A stretch of DNA of 64,000 nt from Mayamaea pseudoterrestris. Taxonomy: Eukaryota > Bacillariophyta > Bacillariophyceae > Sellaphorales > Sellaphoraceae. The notes below the pieces were generated by a model, which had not been told where the DNA came from, ran no database searches, and saw nothing but the letters and a program-made list of their open reading frames with translations. Within the stretch, counting starts at the first letter, position 1. Each line of letters opens with the position of its first letter. Below, in pieces: positions 49,852 to 58,928 of the stretch. Position numbers and translations under genes: made by a program. The DNA lies in NCBI GenBank assembly GCA_027923505.1, contig BROI01000001.1, positions 399,501-463,500 on the forward strand, written 5' to 3'.

Positions 49852-50192
49852 GTCGCGCTTCGCTACTCTATGACGCTCGGTTCTCGGTTCTCGCTTTCAC
49901 TCAGCGCACAATGGATGCTTAAAGACGCTGCAAGCGACCTCGAATCCTTTTCCTTTGACCAAAAGTACACTCTTTGGGAACTGATCGATGGATTCAATGT
50001 CAAAAAACACGCGTTGCACTTGGTGAACCGCAGAGGCAAACTGATGGTTTGGCTCGGAATATCGTGGAACCAAAGGCATTCTTGGCTTTGCCGCAATGAC
50101 CCGAGACTCGCGCCGGGCCGTTTTCATTGGCAAAATTCGGTCGTGTGAAATAGCGGCCGTATCTTGACTCGCTGGTGAAAAGGATGTCAGCG
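49852..50192 (+). repeat. Diverged direct repeat, copy 2
   Basis: Partner of the repeat starting at 48437. It ends about 65 bases upstream of the acidic protein gene at 50256, so it now supplies that gene's upstream region, whatever its origin. Confidence 0.65.
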
Positions 50193-50255
50193 CTTTCCAC
50201 AACTCTCACATCGTCAAACGGAAGCAGCATCTTTTTGCCAATTTACAGCAACGAC

Positions 50256-50891
50256 ATGAAGACCCTTTCCTTGCTCCTTCTCTCAGTGCTCCTCCTGACC
50301 CAATGGGTTCAGGGGTCATTGGATGTTCCAGAGGACGAATTGGATGTCGAGGTCGAGCCAATGGAGGAGGAAGGCAACGAGGAATTTACGTATCACGAGC
50401 TCGCGGAGGAGGATGCCGAGGAAGGTTTCGATGGCTACCAAGACGAAGAAGAGTATGACTGGAGTCGGGATGAGGAAGAGCGTGAAGAATTTGATTTTGA
50501 GCCCGAAGAGTATGACGACGACGATGGCGAGCCGGAAGACGAAGACGTCGAAGGAGGTGAGCAGGGCGTCGTCTAAATCTTGTGCTACTTTAGACCGACG
50601 GTACGGAAGCTTATACTGATATTTTTATACTGCTTTAGATGACATGGTCGAGGCTGACGGCGATGGCGACGAGGAATGTAAGTCTCAGGATCACGTGTGC
50701 CATGTGCCATGAGCCAAGTGCCAAGAAATACTTCTATGTCCGATGAAGCTGCAAAATTTTAAAAGCCTGTCACAATATGACATCACTTGTCTCAACCACG
50801 CTTGCCTTTTCTATTCACAGTTGACGATGACGACGTTGCATACGAATCGGAGGATGAGGAGGGACCTGACGTCGGCTTGGAAGTCGAGTAA
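50256..50891 (+). CDS. Secreted highly acidic protein, paralogue 1
   Basis: Three exons (50256-50556, 50639-50677, 50821-50891), all introns in phase 1, encode 136 residues. The start at 50256 gives the signal peptide MKTLSLLLLSVLLLTQWVQG; an earlier in-frame ATG at 50175 would mask it. The mature protein is almost half Asp and Glu (EEEYDWSRDEEEREEFDFEP, EYDDDDGEPEDEDVEG) with scattered Tyr and Phe and no cysteines. Such polyacidic secreted proteins bind calcium or mineral surfaces, or basic partners; no family recognised. The next gene shares the signal peptide pattern, exon layout and composition, so the two are tandem duplicates. Confidence 0.75.
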
Positions 50892-51199
50892 ATATGTGCA
50901 TTCTTGCATCACTACTGGTACTACTACACAGATCTAAGTTAGCCTTGATACATCTTGATATAATTTATTTTAACCGCTTTGTTTAGGGTAGCATATTGTT
51001 GGGCTACTCTCTTGAGGCAGGGACGCTTCCGTTAGCAACGAGCAAGTAGGAAAGCGTTTGGAACTTTGCAAGATTCATCCCAAATTATGCCCTCCATGAA
51101 TGACCAAACAAAATGACCGGCCGATGTTGCCGCCGTTATTCACGTCTCGTCGTCCATTGACAAAAGAGACTTTGTCCCTTGCATCCTATCAAAGTAATC
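50892..51199. other. Intergenic between acidic paralogues
   Basis: About 308 bases, AT-rich at its start. No copy of the 360-base repeat found upstream of the other paralogue is visible here. Confidence 0.45.
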
Positions 51200-51700
51200 A
51201 TGAAATTCTTTACTTCACTTTTACTGTTGAGCCTTCTTCTTACGCAATGGGTGGAAGTCGCCGTGGCGAACGAAAGTGATGCGGCTGCCGCAGCTGAAGG
51301 TGCAGATGGAGCAATCGCCGAAGATTTCGAGGAAGAGGTTCATGATGAGGAACATGATGGTGAATTTGACGAGGAACACGATGGAGAGTTCGACGAAGAA
51401 GAGCATGATGGAGAGTTCGACGAAGAAGAGCACGACGGAGAGTTTGATGAAGAAGAGCATGATGAGGAATGGGATGGAGGTACGTATGGAATATGGAATG
51501 GAAAAGCATGCTGGTCGTCTCAATGGCTCAGCGACTGGCTCATCTAAATACTCTATTATACGATCACAGACGAGGAAGAGTTTGACGAAGGTGAGAAGCT
51601 CATTATGATCTAGCGAAAGAATGGCGTTGGTACATGTTCATTTTTAACAACTGCTTTCTGACTATCGCCAGACGAAGAAGAATACGAGGAGGAGCTTTGA
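51200..51700 (+). CDS. Secreted highly acidic repeat protein, paralogue 2
   Basis: Three exons (51200-51479, 51570-51590, 51672-51700), again with phase 1 introns, encode 109 residues. The signal peptide is MKFFTSLLLLSLLLTQWVEV, very close to that of the neighbouring paralogue (the LLLTQWV core is shared). The mature part contains a tandem array of the unit HDGEFDEE(E), four and a partial copy, followed by short acidic exons of 7 and about 9 codons. Function unknown; Ca2+ or mineral binding would suit the composition. The repeat number may vary between alleles because the DNA units are near-identical. Confidence 0.75.
51341..51470 (+). repeat. Coding tandem repeat, 24-27 base unit
   Basis: Four to five copies of a unit encoding HDGEFDEE(E). 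The last three full units are nearly identical at DNA level (GAGCATGATGGAGAGTTCGA), implying recent unit expansion. Confidence 0.75.
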
Positions 51701-52035
51701 ACATTCGCAAGTGTGTGAGGTACGTCGCAAGCCATAAAAATGCGCGCGTCATTACATGTTCGGAACATTGACGATACGCCGCATGATTTCATTACATTTG
51801 CAGTATCGTTCACCATGGTTATTTACCCGAGTGTTTGTTCTTGTCTTGTGCAGTGATTTCTCGCATGCGGTCATCAACAATGATTACTTGTTCGGTTGTA
51901 GCGCGTATATACTTGTGCTGGCGAATTTATCATCATAATTGGTTGTAAGGCAATATAAATATTAGTCGATGTTGCCCAAGGATGTGACATAGCTAGGAAA
52001 TGTGTAGCCTCGCGGCGCTGACGCTGCGAGTGCAA

Positions 52036-52043
52036 TACCGGTA
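52036..52043. promoter_or_regulatory. TACCGGTA palindrome
   Basis: Exact copy about 340 bases upstream of the SAP-domain gene. Confidence 0.35.
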
Positions 52044-52134
52044 CACCATCAGTTTCACATCAATACATGAATATAACAATCGGATCGCCACCTGAATGAC
52101 CAGCGTAGCTTAGCTAGCCTGCTAAATGCCATGG

Positions 52135-52142
52135 TACCGGTA
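52135..52142. promoter_or_regulatory. TACCGGTA palindrome (extended GGTACCGGTACA)
   Basis: Second copy upstream of the SAP-domain gene, 99 bases from the previous one. Confidence 0.35.
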
Positions 52143-52374
52143 CAAGTCAGGAACTGATGCGGATCAACTTCAGAATGTCGGAACGCGAATGAATTTAACG
52201 CAGCACAGCCGCCTTTATACGCGAGATCATAGGTGATCGCCTCCCTCCACCATGAGATCCAACGACTGCACACCAGCTCGAAGCCTTGTCAGTCTTTTTG
52301 CTCGCTCTTATAGATTGATACCTTATAAACCACATTCCGAGCTATAGAAATCTTCAATAAGGAGCATAGTCATC

Positions 52375-53122
52375 ATGTCGCTGGATCCAAAGAAACTAAA
52401 AGGTCCGTCAAAGAACAAAAGATCGCTTCGATTAAAGAATTCGAATGTCCGTTATTCTGCAACAGATTTCGTTATTCACCTTCGCTCCTCGTTTTCTTAA
52501 TTTAGTTGCTGAACTCAAGAAGGAACTTGAGCGGCGTAGCTTGTCATCCGAAGGGCTCAAGGCCGATCTAGTGAATCGCTTGCAGGCCCGCCTTGACGAG
52601 GAGGAGTTTGGCATGGTCGAACCTCCTCCAGAGGAAACGGCCGGTACTACAACCGCATTGGATGGCGACAAGCCGCAAACAACAAAAGATGACGGAGAGG
52701 AAGAGGAAACGACAGCTCCTGCAGCCTCGATCGAATCGCTCGTAACGATTGATAGAAATCCGGCTGCCACATCCACTCCTGCTGCTCCGTCAAAGGACGT
52801 CGATGGTTCTGCTCCATCAGCTCAAGGTTTGTCCTTTGAGGAGCAAAAGAAGAAGAGGGCGGAACGTTTTGGAACTGCCGTCGTCGCGGAAGAACCCAAG
52901 AAACGACCCGGCAACGAGCCTACCACAACAAAGGCGTCGCCAAAGAAGCAAAAGAAGGACGTCGCAGCAGAGTCAAAAGAACCAGAGCTGCTGCCAAAGG
53001 AGGAGATTGAAAAGCGACTCAAGCGAGCAGAAAAGTTTGGCCTTAATAATGAAAATACGGATATGCTGAAGGCCATGCTCCGCAAGTATCGATTCATGGA
53101 AGCCAATCCGGCATCAACGTAG
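52375..53122 (+). CDS. SAP-domain RNA/DNA-binding protein, SARNP/Tho1-like
   Basis: A 28-base first exon (52375-52402) joins exon 2 (52506-53122) to give 214 residues. Splicing creates MSLDPKKLKVAELKKELERR followed by SLSSEGLKADLVNRLQARLD, an intact SAP domain at the N-terminus. The middle is Pro/Glu/Thr-rich. Two copies of the SARNP-type motif follow: QKKKRAERFGTAV and KRLKRAEKFGLNN. SARNP (CIP29, yeast Tho1) associates with the TREX complex and helps package and export mRNA. Without the first exon the SAP domain lacks its start and no ATG is well placed. The donor (GGTCCGT) is weaker than others in the window, so exon 1 is inferred from the domain match and frame. Confidence 0.82.
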
Positions 53123-53312
53123 AAAAAACCGGGCGCATACATAGCGATAGTCGATAATGTTAACGAAGCTTTTGGTGCTTCTTATTGTCGTCAAATTGTG
53201 TTAATGATAGGATCGCCGCCTAAGGCGATACTCGTACATATTCAGTCCACGCTTGCGATGGCAACTATGCGTCTGTGCTCGTTGTCAGATCTCAGACTAA
53301 CAATCATGTGCC

Positions 53313-55142
53313 TCATCCATTTCGAATCAAACTCCTTCGGGCGATACTGTTTCGACTTTGCATAGGGTCTGCACCAATAGCATCCGATCGCCATCTGGTA
53401 CTGTAATAAGGAAAACAATCGGTCTCGACACCACGAAAGTAGCACTCAAGTGGTAGGAATATGCTTCCAATCACCAAAACATTGACGCGGTTTAAACAAT
53501 GCAAAGGTATGGGTGTCAACACATATAGGACTCGTTTAGTGCGATCAATGGAGCGAACAATGCCTAGCCCAAAACATGGCAAAAGACTAGCTGGTAGCGG
53601 CTCGGGTATTGCAGAGCTTCCGTCACCCTGCTCCGTTGATTCCTGTGCAACGTGATCTCGTCGACAAAGCCCAACCACTGAGCCGTTGATGATATCAAGC
53701 AAACTTTCAATACTCGTGAAATCACGACGAAGATCCGGATTGGCAAACTCCAGCTGAAGGCAATCCAACGGTACTTTATAGGGGCGCCGAGCCGCAAATT
53801 CTCGTCCAATCTCGCACGTTGGATCGTCAATGCCATCGTGCGATAGTCCGATCTCGTCCCATAGTCCCTCGTCGTGCATAAAGTATGAAATAAGTCGCTG
53901 TGAACGATAGAGGGCTGCAGAGATGGATAATGGAGCGGGCGTTTGAAACGGCCGAGTCGTATGGTGGTTTCCAATCGTCGGCTCGTTTACTTCCAATAGA
54001 GCCCCTGGCGCATCGTTTGCCGCCGGAGCAGATGGCGACCCATTCACTGCCATTTCCGGTGCGTCAACTGAGACGGCAGGTACACGTTGCAGAATCGAGT
54101 CCACTGTCAAAATTATACATGCACTCTCATCCAGCGCGCCGACTTCAAATTGTTGCGAACGCAAGCTTCCCACTACTTTGACGACAAAGGTTGGCTCCAG
54201 CTTTTGCAAAAGTGTCTCCAGTAACTTTTCCCCGAGACCCTTGACGTATCCATCGCAGTTGATAAAGAGCGGTATGATTCCATTATATTTTGTATTGCTT
54301 GTTGTCGATAACAGTTGCACATAATCGTTCAATGCCTTTTCCACGCATTCCATGTAACGATGTGGATCCTCTTCCGACGTGACTGCTCCAAAGTAGTAGG
54401 CAGACTGGTATTGAAACTTTCGGTATATTCGCGTCGATGGCGGCTGCAGCAGCGGTTCACTGATGAGGGTCAGTGAAACCATTCCAGGTGGCGTCAGTTC
54501 CGGCTGACCCAAGTCCAAATCCAGTAAAGCAACTTGCGCACAGTACGACAAAGCCTGATTCATCAAGAGACGAAGAAAAGTGGACTTTCCTACTCCCTTG
54601 GCTCCCGTGACGGCGACGCGAAAGGATGCTGCGTTTTCGTTGCCTTCCAGCGTTGGCTGAAAGAATGCAGGAAGCTGCGCCTGCTTGGAATGTGCCAGTT
54701 GCTGAACGGTAAGGTCTTGCAGAATTCCTTCCATTGCAGATTGCCATGCGGTTGAGATTGTCGTTGGTCTTGACCCAGCCTCACGAGAATTGTGTACTGA
54801 AAACGATGGTTCTTCGGCGTCTGGCGAAAGTGACTTAATTTCGATGATACTCGATGGCGTCAAGCCGGATATTGTCGCCCAGGAACTCCAAGATGGACTG
54901 TCAAAGTAAACAAACTCTTTCGTCAGCGAGTAACCGTTCAAAGTAAGGGATTCGCCTGACTCTGAGCATCGAATGCGTCCTCGTCCAATCAAGCACAGCG
55001 CATCCGTGTGACGGCTGGAGAGAATGAAATGATTTGGCCGACTAACATTGGGAGCTTGCAAGTTCCACAAATAGTCGACGGATGCAGCAATAGCTCCTTC
55101 GATACCATCCTCATCGTCGCGTGATCTCTTCCTATCGGACAT
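53313..55142 (-). CDS. Polynucleotide 5'-hydroxyl-kinase, Grc3/NOL9 family
   Basis: From the ATG at 55142 the protein has 609 residues. The kinase core begins with the P-loop VAVTGAKGVGKSTFLRLL, followed by Walker B-like VALLDLDLGQPELTPPGMVS, the lid region and FYGVAS-like strand sequence YYFGAVTSEEDPHRYMECVE, all typical of the Clp1/Grc3/NOL9 group. PLFINCDGYVKGLGEKLLET is the conserved WxxGxG-type segment of the Grc3 branch. These enzymes phosphorylate 5'-hydroxyl RNA ends; Grc3/NOL9 acts in pre-rRNA ITS2 processing with Las1. The N-terminal 150 residues resemble the Grc3 beta domain (SLTLNGYSLTKEFVYFDSPS). It ends with a basic Arg/Ser-rich tail. Start chosen for MSDRKRSRDDED, a nuclear-type basic/acidic N-terminus. 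Confidence 0.85.
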   Translation of the reverse strand: MSDRKRSRDDEDGIEGAIAASVDYLWNLQAPNVSRPNHFILSSRHTDALCLIGRGRIRCSESGESLTLNGYSLTKEFVYFDSPSWSSWATISGLTPSSIIEIKSLSPDAEEPSFSVHNSREAGSRPTTISTAWQSAMEGILQDLTVQQLAHSKQAQLPAFFQPTLEGNENAASFRVAVTGAKGVGKSTFLRLLMNQALSYCAQVALLDLDLGQPELTPPGMVSLTLISEPLLQPPSTRIYRKFQYQSAYYFGAVTSEEDPHRYMECVEKALNDYVQLLSTTSNTKYNGIIPLFINCDGYVKGLGEKLLETLLQKLEPTFVVKVVGSLRSQQFEVGALDESACIILTVDSILQRVPAVSVDAPEMAVNGSPSAPAANDAPGALLEVNEPTIGNHHTTRPFQTPAPLSISAALYRSQRLISYFMHDEGLWDEIGLSHDGIDDPTCEIGREFAARRPYKVPLDCLQLEFANPDLRRDFTSIESLLDIINGSVVGLCRRDHVAQESTEQGDGSSAIPEPLPASLLPCFGLGIVRSIDRTKRVLYVLTPIPLHCLNRVNVLVIGSIFLPLECYFRGVETDCFPYYSTRWRSDAIGADPMQSRNSIARRSLIRNG

Positions 55143-56175
55143 GGCCGAATATATATTGGAAAGACGAGAGTTCTCGAGCGATGGCTTGTGATGGTTGTCG
55201 CCGAGACGAAGCAACGCTTAACGTCGTAGCGGCATTTAAGAAGTGTCAATGTCGCATCGATTCCCGCGCTCTGATGCTCCACAAATCGAGCATCCAAGGT
55301 AGTATATGCGCTTATCATTGAGTGATTCGGTTGGTAGAGGCAACATACAACTACTCGCTTGATTTTGAGTTCGCAAAATATTGCCAGGAATCAGTCGGTA
55401 GTCTGTACGACCAACGGCCAAGTGCAGCTACTCGGCCAGGCATGGCTCTTTCTGTCGACGATGATTGGCGTCAGGATGACGCAGGATACTGTGACCCTCG
55501 TGATAATGTCATGTCAGTGAGTGTAATAAGCTTTTGCGAGGCTATGACGCTTGTCCCGGCCCAGGGCCAATGTCAACCTTGTGCACGCCAACTTTATCGC
55601 GAGCGCGGAACTTTCCACGGGCCATATACCATGAGTCGTCAACCTATTCTTTGTCATTTGTATAGAAGGAAATAGAGCCTTTCATCAACCTCAGCTAGCA
55701 GTACTCGCATTGACTCGGCTCCTTCTTCGCTGTTTATTTGATTCTTTTGCACATCATGAGCCGAACTCGGAATAAAGGCAATTCTAATAGTTTGTTCTTC
55801 ACGGAGTACTTATGTTAATGTTGCGCGTGTTGGGTGTCGCGTGACAAGCTTGCGCAAGCGCACGACCCCTATCCAACGTATATAAACTCGTCAAAGCCAT
55901 TCATTTTGACAAGAAAATATCAACGTGACGCTCTTAGCGTCAGATGAGATGCTCGTGCTTGCACGCGCACATTACGTGCTTCCTTGGCACGCAGATATCC
56001 CGCGAAACCTCCGGTCGATCCACCCATCACCATTGCTCAAATCTCGTAACTGATCGTCGATAAAGGTGCAAAGCAATACAGAGCTTGAGGTAAGCATTTT
56101 CTTGATGAGTCTCTGCGTTTCGTGGCTTGTGTGGTCTCGCTAACGCTCCCTCAAACACCTCAAACACACAGAACC
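55143..56175. other. Intergenic region, 1.0 kb
   Basis: Divergent upstream region of Grc3-like and NADPH oxidase-like genes. A 117-codon ORF (55322-55675) opens only from GTG and looks non-genic. The inverted pair TGACGC...GCGTCA (55926-55942) and a CTTGCGCAAG palindrome near 55850 lie on the oxidase side. Confidence 0.5.
55926..55942. promoter_or_regulatory. Inverted TGACGC / GCGTCA pair
   Basis: Two 6-base arms around TCTTA, about 235-250 bases upstream of the NADPH oxidase-like start. TGACGC is one of the CO2/cAMP-responsive elements described for Phaeodactylum; a role here is inference. Confidence 0.4.
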
Positions 56176-58928
56176 ATGGCGCTAAACGTTGGAATGTACC
56201 TGCGCGACAACGGGAAAGTCATCGTTTCGAGACTCATCCCGTACTGGCTTATTTCGTTGGCTGCAGCCTGGATCCTCACGTACTTTTACATGGATCAATC
56301 TGAAATCGCTTCTGACGCGTACGAGGTGAAATTTGCGGACAAGGTAAGTTTGCGCTCGCGCTCATCGCCTTGCGGGTGTCGCCATCATGCATCGACGAAA
56401 GCAAAGCATTTTGAAATGAAGCCGGTCTTGCGCATCGTAACGTAAAACTGAGTGTACTGTGACGAAGCATTGAATAAAAACTGATACCCTGCCTTCCTTA
56501 CTGCTGCAGCTATTTAAGACATTTGAAGATGAAAAGATTGTCGGGTACGGCCCAAGAATGGTCGGCTTCGTCATTCCAATGTTGTTCGCGGCATCTGTGA
56601 CTGCCTTCTTACTCACCAACACGCCGCTTCCAACTTGGCGCTTCTCTTGGGCGAACAAGCTCTTTGCAAGCATTCGACGCTTCAGAAAGGACGATGCAGA
56701 GTATGGCCGACAACTTGCCAAGAAAAACCAGTTCGCTTTGGGCGAGCCAAACTTCAACATGCTTGCTTTCTGGTTTGTCCTCTTGCCGAATCTCATCATC
56801 GGTGTTGGCATGCTTCCGCTTGAAGTCGACAAAGAGTTGGGATCCAGCGATGAACCTGACACGATCCTTGCTCGCGAGAATTGGCTGAATGTTTCAGAGC
56901 ATCTCGGTTGGGCTAGTGTTGTTGCAATGACATTCTTTTTAATCCCGGTCGCACGGCATTCAGTCCTTTTGACTGCACTTGGGTAAGTTTGAGCTTTACG
57001 CTCGGGTTTTTTTGCTTCATCTTCCAGATGAACTTTGTCTTACAAAACCATTCTTTTCCAACAGATGGTCGCCTATCCAAGCATTGCGTTTCCACATTCT
57101 GGCAGGCCACCTCGCCTTCGCCTACGCGGCTGGCCACGCAGTCACCATGTGCATTGTCTTCGGCTACGACAAGATTTCTTTGCGCGACCAGATGATCCCG
57201 AAGTCTTTTTGCTGGGGAAAGGGGGTCAATTTTACTCAAGCTGAAGACGAGCCCGACCCACCCTTGTCCGAGGATTGCGAATGGCAATGGATCAACTTGA
57301 CTGGAACATTTGCTTTCCTCGCTTTCATGATTCTTTGGGGAACCAGTGTCAACTGGGTGCGTCGCGCAAACTATCGTCTCTTTTACGTCTGTCACGTCAT
57401 TTTCGGTACGCTCATGCTTCTTGCGACCTTCCTCCATTTCGACTTCACTGGAGTGTACATGTAAGCCCAACTGATGATGAGTGCGCAATCGAAGGACAAT
57501 TTATTCGCTCGCCGACCATCTGCTCGAAGCACACGCGTCTCACATTTTGTGCGCCTCTAATCACTACGCAGGTTACCGAGTACGGCGTACTACATCGCTT
57601 CAACAGCTCCAACTTTGATCCAGTCACTTGCATCCCGCTTCCGAGGTGGAAACAAGATTGTTCGCGTGGTGAAGCTCCAGGATGCGGGCGGATGCGTCGA
57701 GGTTCATGTCGCCGCTGACAATGAAGCTGATTCCATACTAAAGAATGAAACATGCCTCTACGTCAAGCTCTGCGTTCCCAAGATTTCTTTGATCTGGCAT
57801 CCATTCACGGTCTACCGCCACACGTCTGACAACAACATTGTTCGAATTCTTTTTCGTCCTGTGGGTCCATTTACCAAGGATCTGGCCATGCACTTGACGG
57901 CGGCTGAGCGCCCGGTCACCATTTTGGACGGATTCTACCGCGGTTCGGATCGAGTTGCGCATTCACTCCACCATGACCACGTTTCCATCATCACCGGGGG
58001 CGTTGCCGTGACACCATTCCTCTCCTTCATCCCACGCCTGCTGCATGCGATCAGCCAGCAGCCAAAAGATGACCGCCTCTTGAACAGCGTCACGTTTCAC
58101 TGGGCAATCCGAGAGTCTGGATTGGAAGCGTATGTCATCAAGGAGTTTCTTCGAGGCATGATGGCCAAGGCGAATGAGATCGAAGGCTTCACTTTTGATG
58201 TCATCATTCATCGGACAGGCAGAAAGGCGATGGCTACCCTGAGCAAGGATGTGGAAAGTATTAGCGACAGTGAGCTCGCGGAGAAGACTGAAACCTTTAG
58301 CGATGAGACCAGCAGCGGCTCGGATAGTGCTGAGCTCATGAAGGAAGACGTGTCCGTCGACTCAGGAAAGGAGCATGTCAAGAGTGATGCGCCAGGATTC
58401 GCCATGTCGGTAGCTCGCACCATGCCCGCCCGCTTCTTTAAAATGCACCACAACTTGCCATACGCTGCTGGATTCGTCGGCTTCATGTGGCTTGGTGTGC
58501 ACCTAACCTTCACCCAGTATTCGTACAGAGACGACAATAACTTCGCCAGTGTCATTGGAGTGGCTTGGTATACGATCTTGTTCGTATTGTTATCCATCGT
58601 TTATGGAACGTTGGTGGAAGGGGCGGAGCTTCTTTACCGCAAGTACTTTCCGTCCCCAATGGCGGACACCTTTATCCTGGAAGACGGCAGGGTGACCGAC
58701 GCTGAGAAGGTCGCTGCAGAGCTGTTTGAGTCATCCAACATGACGGTCCGTGATGGCCGCCCCCATGTCGACTTGCTCCTCTCCGCAGCAAAACAAGCGT
58801 CGGCTCCGGGCATCTTTCTTTGCGGACCGACGGCCATGTGCGAGTCAGTTTACAAGGAAGTTCGCAAGGAAAACTCTTTCCTTGGTTTGACACGTTACTG
58901 CATTTATGATGAGCCGTTTGAAATGTAA
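56176..58928 (+). CDS. NADPH oxidase / ferric reductase-like transmembrane flavocytochrome
   Basis: Four exons (56176-56343, 56510-56982, 57065-57460, 57572-58928) encode 797 residues, frame kept throughout. The start is in good context (GAACCATGG). An N-terminal set of membrane helices includes ALRFHILAGHLAFAYAAGHA and YVCHVIFGTLMLLATFLHF, with spaced histidines suited to two haems. The FAD-binding part has LIWHPFTVYR (HPF motif) and the NADPH part has IITGGVAVTPFLSFIPRLL and FLCGPTAMCESVYKEV, ending in DEPFEM, near the family's EVFEF-type terminus. It would move electrons from NADPH across a membrane to O2 or Fe(III). Unusually, two hydrophobic helices (AAGFVGFMWLGVHLTF and GVAWYTILFVLLSIVYGTL) plus an acidic linker interrupt the NADPH-binding domain at about residues 560-705. 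NOX versus FRE cannot be decided. Confidence 0.87.

Larger units (their letters stand above)
51701..52374. other. Intergenic region, 0.67 kb
   Basis: Between paralogue 2 and the SAP-domain gene. Carries two exact TACCGGTA palindromes 99 bases apart. No ORF with support. Confidence 0.5.

Noticed and set aside
51221-51523. Hydrophobic minus-strand ORF opposite the acidic repeat gene
   Set aside because: Phe/Leu-rich translation is the complement of Glu/Asp codon repeats, not an independent membrane protein.
55322-55675. 117-codon plus-strand ORF
   Set aside because: Starts at GTG, low-complexity-free but no domain, and lies in a divergent promoter region.
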